Assembly: GCF_000333895.2 (NCBI RefSeq)
Contig: NZ_ANFM02000027.1
Coordinates: 62,001 to 126,000 of the forward strand
DNA length: 64,000 nucleotides
Direction of reading: 5' to 3'
DNA from: Grimontia indica
GTDB lineage: Bacteria; Pseudomonadota; Gammaproteobacteria; Enterobacterales; Vibrionaceae
The notes beneath the pieces are model-generated. The model searched no databases. It had not been told where the DNA came from and was given only the letters and a program-made list of their open reading frames with translations. Within the stretch, counting starts at the first letter, position 1, and each line of letters begins with the position of its first letter. A program made the translations under genes and the position numbers. Shown in pieces: positions 27,715 to 36,390 of this stretch.

Positions 27715-28914
27715 ATGGACGACATCAAACGACGCGATCCCCGTAAAGAACATATCCTGAGAAATCGCCTGCATCCTCAGTATGATGAGATGGCTGTTGA
27801 CCATGACTTGCTGCTGTCAGGCGGTACAAACCGCAAAAATCCCCACAAGCAGGGGTACTTATCGGCGGAAGGCATCAAACGGATTGACCGCTCTGGTGCT
27901 GCGATCGCCGCGGCTGGCGTGGCGAAAAAACAGCAAGAACAAAGCCTGCCACTCAGGACCATTGTTAATCCTTCCAACTATATTGTGGTGTTCTCGGATT
28001 CTGACAGTGCCAAGCTGACGGTGCTGGATAAAGACATGTTAGGACTTGCGCATTCGCTGGCTGACGATGGCACAGCCGTCGTAATGATTAACCTTCACAG
28101 CCGTGAAGATGACCTTGCTTCGGCCGGCGCAGACAGGGCGCTGACGCTCGATGCAGCCAGTTACTCACCTGACAGTTGGCTCGCGATATTACAAACCATT
28201 GATTCAGAGCTATCCCCCAAACATTGGATATTCGCGGATGGCACCTTAGTCGGTGGAGATTTAGCAAGAAGATTGGCGGTCTCGTTGGGTGTCCGGCCAA
28301 TCACCCGCGGCAAACAATTTGCAGATGGCGAGCTGAACTGTGGTGGTGGTGACGCTTCGAAAAGCGTTAACCGGAAGCTTTCCAGAATATTGCTGGTGGA
28401 AGAACAAGTGGCCGACCCCATCGCGGGCTTTATCACGGAGGCGTCTTCTCTGGATGTCGCAGAAGTGGCGGGCGTGATCCCGAAAGTCACTGATCTTGGT
28501 GGTGTTGCCGTTGATCCGGCTGACATTCCTTTGGCGGAAACCCGCTTTATTCTCTCCGGTGGTAACGGAATTCGAAACTGGGCCTTGTTCCATCAATGTG
28601 CGCAAGCTTTGGGCGCAACAGAAGGGGCCAGCCGCGTCGCTGTCGATAACGGACACATGCCGAGAACGACTCAAGTGGGTGCAACCGGCACTTACGTGAA
28701 TGCCAAAGTCTATGTCGCGGTAGGTATTTCGGGCGCGATTCAGCATTTGCAGGGGATGACGACCTGTGAAACTGTCATCGCACTCAATACCGATGCCAAC
28801 TGCGACATGATCAAGCGCGCTGATCTCAGCATTATCGCTGACAGCAGCGAGGTGATGCAGGCATTGGTTGACGCAACCTCTGGTGGTGAAGGAGAGCTTG
28901 ATGATGTCGGATAA
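27715..28914 (+). CDS. Electron-transfer flavoprotein alpha subunit of the dgc operon
   Basis: 399 residues. The N-terminal 80 residues are an extra, mostly basic, extension (RRDPRKEHILRNRLHPQYDE). The ETF alpha/beta domain follows, and the FAD-binding C-terminal part is typical: LSGGNGIRNWALFHQCA, VDNGHMPRTTQVGATGTYVN, YVAVGISGAIQHLQGM and ALNTDANCDMIKRADLSIIA. It corresponds to the FixB-type gene PA5400 that follows dgcB in P. aeruginosa. It would accept electrons from DgcA-DgcB turnover or pass them to the quinone pool through DgcB. The start codon directly follows the dgcB stop, and the gene overlaps etfB by 14 bp, so translation is coupled. Confidence 0.85.
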   Translation: MDDIKRRDPRKEHILRNRLHPQYDEMAVDHDLLLSGGTNRKNPHKQGYLSAEGIKRIDRSGAAIAAAGVAKKQQEQSLPLRTIVNPSNYIVVFSDSDSAKLTVLDKDMLGLAHSLADDGTAVVMINLHSREDDLASAGADRALTLDAASYSPDSWLAILQTIDSELSPKHWIFADGTLVGGDLARRLAVSLGVRPITRGKQFADGELNCGGGDASKSVNRKLSRILLVEEQVADPIAGFITEASSLDVAEVAGVIPKVTDLGGVAVDPADIPLAETRFILSGGNGIRNWALFHQCAQALGATEGASRVAVDNGHMPRTTQVGATGTYVNAKVYVAVGISGAIQHLQGMTTCETVIALNTDANCDMIKRADLSIIADSSEVMQALVDATSGGEGELDDVG

Positions 28915-29677
28915 CCCAAACATCCTCGTACTGGTTTCAGCCGGTCAACACCCGCTCTCTGGCCGCCCAAGACGGGCAGAGCGAGATGCCAAGGCGCTGG
29001 AAATGGCTTTGACCCAGTCTCAATCAGCAATGGTTGTGTTTGCCGGAGATCCGCAATCACCTGCTATTCGGGAATATCTTGGTATGGGCGTTTCCAAGGT
29101 CAATGTGTTGAAGCAACCTGAAGGAGCAGACACTAGCATGGCACTGGCGGATTTCGTTGCATCCCAGAAGCCCCAACTGGTTTTCTGCGGTGCCCGGGCA
29201 GAGCAGGGGGAATCATCCGGCATGGTGCCGTATCTAGTTGCTGATGGGTTAGGTGCAGCCGTGGTGCCGGAGGTGGTCAATGTGATGAAGCATACCGATT
29301 CCCACGTTGAAGTGCTTCAGGCTTTGGCGGGCGGTCAGCGTAGAAAACTAAGGGTGGAACTACCTGCCGTGCTGATTGCCAGCGCATCAGCGCCTGCAGC
29401 CAGGCAAAGCGCGTTTACCAAAGCGAGAGACGGTTTAGTGAACGTGCTGGAAGTTGAAGTGAAAATGGATTTGGAGCAACAGGGCTGGGAATGGCAGCCT
29501 GCCAAGAAACGTCCGAAGCGGACCAAAACCATCGCTGCGAAAGCCTCCAGCCGAGACCGCTTCAAAGCCGCCACCGCTGCGCCTGCATCTTCAGGCGGAA
29601 AGGTGATGATGAACCCAAACCCACAGGAAGCGGCGGACGCTATTCTCTCTCTACTGAGAGAAAAAGGGCTCGTCTGA
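28901..29677 (+). CDS. Electron-transfer flavoprotein beta subunit of the dgc operon
   Basis: 258 residues of the ETF beta (FixA) type: NILVLVSAGQHPLSGRPRRA at the N-terminus, LVFCGARAEQGESSGMVPYL (the signature E-Q-G-x-x-S/T-G region) and LQALAGGQRRKLRVELPAVL. The C-terminal 60 residues are Lys/Ala-rich and longer than in housekeeping ETF beta. ATG 28901 follows GGAGAGC and overlaps the end of the alpha gene by 14 bp; the longer reading frame from 28868 is rejected. With the alpha subunit it forms a dedicated ETF for dimethylglycine oxidation, separate from any housekeeping ETF. Confidence 0.85.
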   Translation: MMSDNPNILVLVSAGQHPLSGRPRRAERDAKALEMALTQSQSAMVVFAGDPQSPAIREYLGMGVSKVNVLKQPEGADTSMALADFVASQKPQLVFCGARAEQGESSGMVPYLVADGLGAAVVPEVVNVMKHTDSHVEVLQALAGGQRRKLRVELPAVLIASASAPAARQSAFTKARDGLVNVLEVEVKMDLEQQGWEWQPAKKRPKRTKTIAAKASSRDRFKAATAAPASSGGKVMMNPNPQEAADAILSLLREKGLV

Positions 29678-29698
29678 ACCTGATCTGAATGTTCTCCC

Positions 29699-29755
29699 CG
29701 CCTTTGTTCGGTGGTAACCTCCTCAAAAATTATCATTGAACAAAGGCGCTTTTTT
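29699..29755 (+). terminator. Terminator of the dgc-etf operon
   Basis: A perfect 11-bp inverted repeat (CGCCTTTGTTC / GAACAAAGGCG) with a 28-base loop is followed by CTTTTTT. The T run overlaps the proposed TTG start of the next gene, which is unusual. Confidence 0.7.
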
Positions 29756-29984
29756 GAAACGCATCGTTTTATATACCAGTAAGAGTTGTATTCACTGCCA
29801 GTCAGCCAAGCAGTATTTCGACAGTAAGAAAATCGCCTACCGTTTGTGCGATGTGGGCACACCAAGAGGCAGAAAAGAGCACGCCTCGCTGGGTGCGCGT
29901 GGCGTGCCGGTGATAAAGATTGGTGACAAAGTTCTCCACGGCTTCAACGTGAAAGCCGTGGATAAAGCGCTGAAAGGCGATTAA
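29754..29984 (+). CDS. Glutaredoxin-like protein
   Basis: About 76 residues with a thioredoxin-fold redox motif Cys-Ile-His-Cys near the N-terminus (LYTSKSCIHCQSAKQYFDSK), a cis-Pro (GVPVIKIGDKVLHG) and the usual C-terminal helix. It is probably a cytoplasmic thiol-disulfide reductase of the NrdH/GrxC kind. The TTG at 29754 is preferred because it puts the first strand (KRIVLYTS) at the start, but the codon lies in the T run of the upstream terminator; TTG 29736 is the alternative. The gene overlaps the stop of the convergent GMC oxidoreductase gene by 4 bp. Confidence 0.7.
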   Translation: MKRIVLYTSKSCIHCQSAKQYFDSKKIAYRLCDVGTPRGRKEHASLGARGVPVIKIGDKVLHGFNVKAVDKALKGD

Positions 29985-31609
29985 TTCGCCTTGGCGATGG
30001 TTGTGAAGGTTTGTCGCTGCTGCTTAATGATGTCGGCGACTTTCTCCGCAATCATAATGGTCGGGGCATTAGTGTTACCACCTACCAGCGTCGGCATAAT
30101 GGACGCATCCACCACGCGTAATCCTTCCAAACCGTAGACACGAAGCTGGTTATCCACCACGGCCATTGGGTCTTCTTCCGTTCCCATTTTGCAGGTGCCA
30201 ATCGGGTGATACTGGGTGTCTGCGCGGTTGCGGATGTCCTGCTCGATCGCTGCATCGTCACTAGCATCGACCGGATAAAAAGGCTTGCCTCGAATGTCTT
30301 TGAATGCGTCGCTTTCAAGCAACTGATATTGCTTCTTCCAGCCTTCAATCATCACTCGCATATCATCAGGGGCAGCAAAGAAATTGGGGTCGATACGCGG
30401 TGAGTCCGAAGGATTGGCACTGTTGAGTTTTACAGTACCAATGCTCTTGGGGCGAAGCAGGGTGAGGTGTGAGCAAAAACCATGACTGGCGTGAATTTTA
30501 CGGGCATGGTCGTCGACGACGCCAACGACGAATACGATTTCTAAATCCGGCACATCAATGTCATCCGATGAACGCAAAAAACCAATACCTTCCGCGAAAT
30601 TGCTGCTCAGTTTGCCTTTGCGTTCTTTCATCCACTCGGGCAGGGCTTTCGCCATTTCGATACCCATTTGCAGCGAAACACCAAAACTGTCGCGTTTAGC
30701 GGTGCAGCGGTAAGAATGCACCAGATCGATATGATCCTGCAGGTTTTCACCCACGCCGGGAAGATCGTGAATTTGCTCTATGCCGTGGGCATCCAGATCA
30801 GCTTTCGCCCCGACACCTGAAAGCATCAGAATTTGCGGTGAACCAAACGCACCGGCTGACAGGATCACCTCTTGATGAGAGCGGATCTGAACGCGTTGTC
30901 CTTGTTTTTCGTATTCCACCCCAACCGCTTTTTTGCCTTCGAACAGCACACGACAAGTGGTGGCATTGGTGATCACAGTCAGGTTAGGGCGCTCAATATT
31001 AGGCGTGAGATAGGCTTTGGCAGCGCTGCAACGTTCACCATTAAGCTGAGTAACCTGAGTCACCATCGCACCGAATTGCTCTGCGCCGTTCACATCTGGG
31101 TTTCTTGGTACGCCAATGCTTTCACAGGCATCCAGAAAACGCTCAATCAAAGGACTTGGCGAGCGAAGCTCAGCAACGTTGAGCGGGCCACCTTTGCCAT
31201 GAAACTCATCGTGGTGAACTTCGTTGTTTTCCGCTTTCTTGAAATACGGCAGGCATTCATCATAGCTCCAGCCTTGGTTTCCCAAGCTTGCCCAGTGATC
31301 GTAATCGAATCGGTGTCCGCGGCAGTACATCATGGCATTGATTGAGCTCGAACCGCCAAGGGTTTTACCGCGCGGCTGATAACCTTTGCGTCCGTTTAAT
31401 CCCGGTTGGGGAACGGTTTCAAATCCCCAGTTATTGATTTTGGTTGGCATCATTGCCACCACGCCAACAGGGGTGTGGATGAGGGCGCTGGTGTCCTTGC
31501 CGCCGGCTTCCAGCAGGCAGACAGTTACTGTCGGGTCTTCGGACAGGCGGGATGCCATCACACACCCAGCTGAGCCACCGCCGACAACAATGTAATCAAA
31601 GCTATCCAT
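29981..31609 (-). CDS. AlkJ-like FAD-dependent alcohol dehydrogenase (GMC family)
   Basis: 542 residues of the glucose-methanol-choline oxidoreductase family: FAD motif VVGGGSAGCVMASRLSED (about residues 8-25), GMC signature RGKTLGGSSSINAMMYCRGH (about 74-93), a second signature GAFGSPQILMLSGVG, and the catalytic His-Asn pair in QYHPIGTCKMG and GGNTNAPTIMIAEKVAD. The sequence and operon context are closer to the alkanol dehydrogenase AlkJ than to choline dehydrogenase BetA. It would be membrane-associated and oxidise an alcohol to the aldehyde with electrons going to quinone. It starts directly after the acyl-CoA ligase stop, as the last gene of a three-gene operon. Confidence 0.85.
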   Translation of the reverse strand: MDSFDYIVVGGGSAGCVMASRLSEDPTVTVCLLEAGGKDTSALIHTPVGVVAMMPTKINNWGFETVPQPGLNGRKGYQPRGKTLGGSSSINAMMYCRGHRFDYDHWASLGNQGWSYDECLPYFKKAENNEVHHDEFHGKGGPLNVAELRSPSPLIERFLDACESIGVPRNPDVNGAEQFGAMVTQVTQLNGERCSAAKAYLTPNIERPNLTVITNATTCRVLFEGKKAVGVEYEKQGQRVQIRSHQEVILSAGAFGSPQILMLSGVGAKADLDAHGIEQIHDLPGVGENLQDHIDLVHSYRCTAKRDSFGVSLQMGIEMAKALPEWMKERKGKLSSNFAEGIGFLRSSDDIDVPDLEIVFVVGVVDDHARKIHASHGFCSHLTLLRPKSIGTVKLNSANPSDSPRIDPNFFAAPDDMRVMIEGWKKQYQLLESDAFKDIRGKPFYPVDASDDAAIEQDIRNRADTQYHPIGTCKMGTEEDPMAVVDNQLRVYGLEGLRVVDASIMPTLVGGNTNAPTIMIAEKVADIIKQQRQTFTTIAKAN

Positions 31610-33160
31610 TTATGCGTCTCCATCATTGGAAGGGTGGAGGTCACGCTTGAGGATTTTGCCCGTTGCGGTCATTGGGAAGCTGCTACGGATAATGACGCGG
31701 CGCGGGTATTTGTAATCCGCCAGTTGTTCCTTGCACCAAGCAATAATCTCGGCTTCTTCGCAGACCTCAGCATCTTGCTTTAACAGTACATGAGCATGGA
31801 TTTCTTCGCCAAGTCTCTCGTGGGGTTCGCCCACCACAGCTACCATTTCGATAGCAGGGTGACACATCATCACTTCTTCGATTTCACGCGGATAGACGTT
31901 ATAGCCACCACGCAGGATCATGTCTTTCACGCGATCAACGATGAAGAGATTGCAGTGTTCATCGAGATAGCCGATGTCACCACTTTTGAACCATCCGTCG
32001 ACAAAGGTTTCTTCCGTCGCTTCTGGGCGGTTGTAATAGCCTTTCATCACGCTTGGGCTTTTGATGCACACTTCACCACGCTCGCCCGTCGGGACGCTGT
32101 TTCCGGCCAAGTCGATAATCTTGATCATATGACCACACAGCGGTTGGCCGACACTGCCGGGAAGTCTGTCGCTGTCGATATGGTTGAAAGTCGCCACAGG
32201 TGCGGTTTCAGACAAGCCATAGCCTTCGAGAATGGGAAGCTCAAAGGCCGCTTCAAACTGGCGCAACACTTCAACAGGCAAAGAGGCACCGCCAGAAATG
32301 CCTAGTCGCAGACTCTGGCGCACTTTCTCGGCTTTCTCTGCACAGGCTTCGCTGGCACGTTGCAGGGCGATATACATGGTAGGAACGCCAGCAAATACAG
32401 TCACCCGTTGTTCGATGATTTGTTCAATCACGCTGGCAGGTTCAAAGCGGGGCACCAGCACCACAGTCGCGCCAGTGAGTATGCTGGCATTCATCATCAC
32501 GGTTTGTCCGAAGCTGTGGAACAGTGGCAGCGCCGCCATGGTGGTGTCGCTGTATTCCAAACGCATCAGGTTCTGCGACGCCATGGCATTGGTCATCATG
32601 TTGGTGTGGGAAAGCTCAGCACCTTTGGGCTGGCCTGTGGTGCCAGAGGTATAGAGGATAACCGCCGTATCATCGCCCAGTCGGGAAACCGCTTCAAATG
32701 GCTGTGATGCTTCTGACAGCCAGGCTTGAAGGGAATGGGCTGACGAATCATTTCCTGGCATGGACACAAAGTGCTCGCAGCCTTCCGCGTGTTTAAACCC
32801 TTCCTGGCCAAAGGTGCCCATCGGCAATTCTTCTGTGCCATCGAAACAGAGATAGGCTTTAGCGTCGGAATCATTAAGGTGATAAGCAACCTCGCGGGGC
32901 TTGAACAATACATTCATCGGTACTACCACGCAGCCTACTTTCAGAATGCCGTAATACGCGATGGGGAAGTAGGGGATATTGGGACAGGAGAGGGCAACTT
33001 TGTCTCCCGGTTCCAAGCCGAGTGAAACAAGGTGATGGGCGACGTTGGCGGCGAGTTTGTCGAGCTGTTCGAAGGTGAAGGCGGTGTCGGCCATTCGAAC
33101 AGCAACTTTATCGGAAAAGAGCGCCGCACTGCGCTCCAGATTGACAGCAAGATTGTGCAT
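31610..33160 (-). CDS. AMP-dependent acyl-CoA synthetase
   Basis: 516 residues of the ANL superfamily: ATP-binding motif VILYTSGTTGQPKGAELSHT (about 167-186), acyl-binding GYGLSETAP (about 313), and hinge and C-terminal domain KSGDIGYLDE, VDRVKDMILRGGYNVYPREI with the catalytic Lys in TATGKILKRDL near the end. It would activate a carboxylic acid to the CoA thioester. In this operon it follows an aldehyde dehydrogenase and precedes an alcohol dehydrogenase, so the acid comes from alcohol oxidation; medium-chain or aryl substrates are likely. A modest purine-rich region precedes the ATG; the gap to the aldehyde dehydrogenase gene is 48 bp. Confidence 0.9.
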   Translation of the reverse strand: MHNLAVNLERSAALFSDKVAVRMADTAFTFEQLDKLAANVAHHLVSLGLEPGDKVALSCPNIPYFPIAYYGILKVGCVVVPMNVLFKPREVAYHLNDSDAKAYLCFDGTEELPMGTFGQEGFKHAEGCEHFVSMPGNDSSAHSLQAWLSEASQPFEAVSRLGDDTAVILYTSGTTGQPKGAELSHTNMMTNAMASQNLMRLEYSDTTMAALPLFHSFGQTVMMNASILTGATVVLVPRFEPASVIEQIIEQRVTVFAGVPTMYIALQRASEACAEKAEKVRQSLRLGISGGASLPVEVLRQFEAAFELPILEGYGLSETAPVATFNHIDSDRLPGSVGQPLCGHMIKIIDLAGNSVPTGERGEVCIKSPSVMKGYYNRPEATEETFVDGWFKSGDIGYLDEHCNLFIVDRVKDMILRGGYNVYPREIEEVMMCHPAIEMVAVVGEPHERLGEEIHAHVLLKQDAEVCEEAEIIAWCKEQLADYKYPRRVIIRSSFPMTATGKILKRDLHPSNDGDA

Positions 33161-33208
33161 CCTTGTACTCCTTATCTTCCTTTTAGTTTGCCTTGTTTTT
33201 ATCGAGCA

Positions 33209-34717
33209 CTATCGTCCAGAAGCGATGTCTGGGGTTTCAATAGCGGCGTTGGCATTGTCTTGTGTGGAAAGCATGGGATCGGGTTTGCCGATGAATAGTC
33301 GCATCACCAGTCTTTGCGCGAGGTTGCCATATGGCGGCGCGAACAGGCTGATTGGGAACCAACGGCGCATCTGCAAAACGGTCCGGGCATGGCTAAGTTC
33401 GCGAAAGCCCTCTTCGCCGTGGTAATTCCCAATGCCAGAGTTACCAATGCCACCAAACGGCACGGCATGGTTCAGGGCATGCCAGCCCCAATCGTTGATA
33501 GTGACGCCGCCACTGTGGGTGCGCTCAAGCATCCATTCCCGACGTTCTTTATCGTGACTGAACAGGTAGCAAGCCAGTGGTCTTGGGCGGTTAGTGATGT
33601 AATCAGCGACCTCTTCAAGGCTGTTGTAGCCATGAACGGGCAGCAGGGGCCCGAAGATTTCTTCCTGACAAATCCGCATTTCCGGCGACAGGTTGGTTGC
33701 AATGTGCAGCGGCATTTTGCGTTTATCGCTGTCATCGCGACATTTGATGGTGTTGGCACCTCTGGCTTTGGCGTCTTCAACGAGTGCCTGAAAGCGTTCG
33801 AATTGGGCATCATCAACCAAGGATGTGCAATCAGCGTTGCTTGCTATTCCTGAATACATCTTGTTGTAAGCCTGGGATAGTGCTTCAACAAAGGCATCCA
33901 CTTTTTCGTTTGGCACGAACGCATAGTCCGGTGCGATACAGATTTGCCCGGCATTAAAACTCTTACCGTGGGCAATGCGGTTGGCTGCTTGCTGGATGTC
34001 GTAATCATTGAAGATCACAGCAGGGGATTTTCCACCCAGCTCAAGGGTGACTGGCGTGAGGTTCTTTGATGCGTTCGCCATGATGATCTTTCCGCTGTTT
34101 GGCGATCCGGTAAAGACCAGATGATCAAACGGCAGATGGCTGATTTCCATTGCCTGAGGATGATCGCCCGGCACAACGCAAACACGATCTTCTGAATAGA
34201 TTTCCGCTAGCATAGCTTTCAATGCAGAGGTGGTTTTTGGGCAGTTCGGCGGCATTTTGATCATGCAGCGGTTGCCCGCTGCGAGCGCGGTGATCAAGGG
34301 ACCCAAAGAGAGATAAAGCGGGAAATTCCACGGGCAGATAATGCCAACCACGCCTTTCGGCTGGTAACGAAGTGCCAGTTTGTTGCCTTTGAACAGCCAC
34401 TCCGTTGGGCGGCGTTTCGGGCGCATCCAGCGGCGAAGGTGACTTTGTACATGATTGATGTCGAGGATCGGCCCCAGAATATCTGCCATCAGGGATTCAG
34501 AATGGCTGCGGCCACCGAAATCTTCACTCATGGCCTGAGCCAATACATTCTGATAACGGCGAAGCTGGGTTTTCAGCGCAGAAAGTTGCGCTTTTCTATC
34601 TTCCAGTGCGGGCTGGGTATCTTGCTGATAGGCTGATTTCAGCGCGTAAAACCACGTTTCTAATTCACTAAGCGCAGTGTGTTGGGAGAATGGTGCGGTA
34701 CTGCTTTGACTGTTCAT
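33209..34717 (-). CDS. Aldehyde dehydrogenase, coniferyl-aldehyde dehydrogenase/AlkH type
   Basis: About 502 residues of the ALDH superfamily: NAD and substrate region GVVGIICPWNFPLYLSLGPL (about 129-148), the catalytic Glu in ELGGKSPAVIF (about 235), the catalytic Cys in NAGQICIAPDYAF (about 269) and ICQEEIFGPLLPV. The type is the coniferyl-aldehyde/fatty-aldehyde branch without a typical N-terminal extension. The protein converts an aldehyde to the acid using NAD. It is the first gene of the minus-strand alcohol operon. The start at 34717 (AGGA upstream) is preferred to 34750. The 160-bp gap to the divergent AraC-type gene should hold the promoters of both. Confidence 0.85.
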   Translation of the reverse strand: MNSQSSTAPFSQHTALSELETWFYALKSAYQQDTQPALEDRKAQLSALKTQLRRYQNVLAQAMSEDFGGRSHSESLMADILGPILDINHVQSHLRRWMRPKRRPTEWLFKGNKLALRYQPKGVVGIICPWNFPLYLSLGPLITALAAGNRCMIKMPPNCPKTTSALKAMLAEIYSEDRVCVVPGDHPQAMEISHLPFDHLVFTGSPNSGKIIMANASKNLTPVTLELGGKSPAVIFNDYDIQQAANRIAHGKSFNAGQICIAPDYAFVPNEKVDAFVEALSQAYNKMYSGIASNADCTSLVDDAQFERFQALVEDAKARGANTIKCRDDSDKRKMPLHIATNLSPEMRICQEEIFGPLLPVHGYNSLEEVADYITNRPRPLACYLFSHDKERREWMLERTHSGGVTINDWGWHALNHAVPFGGIGNSGIGNYHGEEGFRELSHARTVLQMRRWFPISLFAPPYGNLAQRLVMRLFIGKPDPMLSTQDNANAAIETPDIASGR

Positions 34718-34878
34718 GCCCGAATTCCTGATGGTTTTGTCATTTACCATTCGATTACAACATCAGGTCAAACCCCCGAACAGGTGCCAAAAAGACAAAA
34801 TCCGGTGATATTCGGACAAAATTGCGTTATTAATAGTCCTATCACTGTTTCTGGTGACGAGCAGCTTGGGGAAGCGCC

Positions 34879-35907
34879 ATGAAGTACACTGCGGTTTATG
34901 AGCCAGACATGAAGTCTTGTGGCGTGTTGGATTTGCAGCTTTTAAGCCGTTATCTGCAAGATCGCGTGCCGATGGAAACGCTTCTTGAAGGAACCGGACT
35001 GCAACAAGACAGGCTTTACGCGCCAGATACCCACATTACCCTGATGCAAAAGCTCGCTACCTTCAGCAATGCCATCAACAACACCTCAGAGCCGGGGCTC
35101 GGGTTGAAGGTCGGTCAACAGGCGAGGTTTAGCGACTTTGGCGTCCTGGGCTACGCCGTATTTAGCAGCAATACTTTGCTTGACGCCTTGATGATGGGTT
35201 TCAAATACCTTCGCTTGGCGGGACCTGTGCTCAAGAAAACCATGTGGGTAGAAGACGATGTCGGCTACTTCCGTGCTGATCAGCTGGTGGAGCTGGATTC
35301 ATTGCTGCCGTTTTGTTCTGAATACTGGTTTGCGGCGATCTTGAGTTTGTGTGAAGAGGTGATTCAGCAACCGTTCCCTTCCAAAGCCATTTATTTTCCC
35401 TTCCCTGCGCCGGAATATGCCGAACTCTATGAAGAAACTTTCCACTGCCCGGTTTATTTCAACAGCAAACACCTTGAATGGCATTTCGACGCTACTAAGC
35501 TCTATGAGCCGCTGCCAACCGCAAATCCGATGACGCTGAGTATGTGTCTTAAATCCTGTGATGAGATGCTGGATAAAGTCTCAGGGGCGCTGACGTTGAA
35601 TGAAAAAATTACACAGATGTTGTTGGAAAACCCCGGTCGGTATCCGTCGATTGAAGTGGTTTCTTCAGAGCTGGGTATGTCTTCCCGAACACTCCGCCGT
35701 CACCTGAAAAATGAAAACACCGGGTTTCAGGACATTCTGGATCATGTGCGGTTCAGTCTTGCCCGCCACTACCTGCGCTCAACCCAAATCAGCATTGAAG
35801 ATATTTCCGAGCGGGTGGGTTTTTCAGATCCCGCTAACTTCCGTCATGCATTTCGTAAGTGGAGTGGCGCTTCGCCGAGAGATTATCGAAACCAACTTTG
35901 CGCCTGA
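34879..35907 (+). CDS. AraC-family regulator (Arabinose_bd/HTH_18 type)
   Basis: 342 residues: an N-terminal ligand-binding domain of the kind found in OruR, VqsM and alkane or alcohol regulators (about 20-210), and a C-terminal AraC DNA-binding domain with the two helix-turn-helix units (IEVVSSELGMSSRTLRRHLK at about 258-277, and ISIEDISERVGFSDPANFRH at about 305-324). It is divergent from the alcohol-oxidation operon, which it very probably activates in response to the alcohol, aldehyde or acid. The start ATG follows GGGGAAGCGCC. Confidence 0.9.
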   Translation: MKYTAVYEPDMKSCGVLDLQLLSRYLQDRVPMETLLEGTGLQQDRLYAPDTHITLMQKLATFSNAINNTSEPGLGLKVGQQARFSDFGVLGYAVFSSNTLLDALMMGFKYLRLAGPVLKKTMWVEDDVGYFRADQLVELDSLLPFCSEYWFAAILSLCEEVIQQPFPSKAIYFPFPAPEYAELYEETFHCPVYFNSKHLEWHFDATKLYEPLPTANPMTLSMCLKSCDEMLDKVSGALTLNEKITQMLLENPGRYPSIEVVSSELGMSSRTLRRHLKNENTGFQDILDHVRFSLARHYLRSTQISIEDISERVGFSDPANFRHAFRKWSGASPRDYRNQLCA

Positions 35908-35946
35908 TTCAGTGAAGAGAAGATGCTGACATCCAAATGTCACTTT

Positions 35947-35967
35947 ACATATGAAAAAACATATATA
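35947..35967. promoter_or_regulatory. ArsR operator upstream of arsR
   Basis: ACATATGAAAAAACATATAT is an inverted repeat (ATATG / CATAT-type arms) resembling the site before acr3 (36391-36410). It lies 36 bp upstream of arsR, and the two shared sites point to autoregulation and control of acr3. Confidence 0.6.
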
Positions 35968-36003
35968 CAGTGTGCAGGGTGAACAACGACCTGGTGAATA
36001 TGA

Positions 36004-36351
36004 ATGATCTCTCCCGTTAATTTCTACAAATGCTTAGCTGATGAAACCCGTCTGAAAACCCTGATGTTGCTGCAACAGGAAGGGGAGCTTTGTGTGTGTG
36101 AGTTGATGGAAGCGCTCGAAGAAAGCCAGCCAAAAGTATCCCGTCATCTTGCTCAATTGCGTAAATGCCAACTGCTGACCGATCGCCGTCAGGGCCAGTG
36201 GGTGTTCTACAGCATTTCCAGAGCATTGCCGGCGTGGGCGAAAGAGGTGCTTGCCGTGACGACCGATTCTAATCCGGTCTTCCTGCAAGAATGTATGACC
36301 CGCCTATGCAAAATGGGCGATCGCCCAGAGCGCGTTTCTACCTGCTGTTAA
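36004..36351 (+). CDS. arsR: Arsenite-responsive repressor, ArsR/SmtB family
   Basis: 115 residues with a winged-helix DNA-binding domain. The As(III) site ELCVCELMEAL has Cys30 and Cys32 in the position found in E. coli ArsR (ELCVCDL), and the recognition helix is SQPKVSRHLAQLRKCQL (about 41-57). The protein ends in a Cys pair (STCC), which might add a ligand. It is followed after 78 bp by the Acr3 efflux gene. Two similar inverted repeats with ATATG arms, one before each gene, are the likely operators. No arsenate reductase gene is in the window. Confidence 0.9.
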   Translation: MISPVNFYKCLADETRLKTLMLLQQEGELCVCELMEALEESQPKVSRHLAQLRKCQLLTDRRQGQWVFYSISRALPAWAKEVLAVTTDSNPVFLQECMTRLCKMGDRPERVSTCC

Positions 36352-36390
36352 GAGTAGAGAGCCAGGATGATGGTGTTTTTATGGCTCAAT

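Noticed and set aside
29981-31609. Choline dehydrogenase BetA
   Set aside because: The gene lies in an aldehyde dehydrogenase/acyl-CoA ligase operon with an AraC-type activator, no betB or betI adjoins it, and it resembles AlkJ more closely. BetA cannot be fully excluded.
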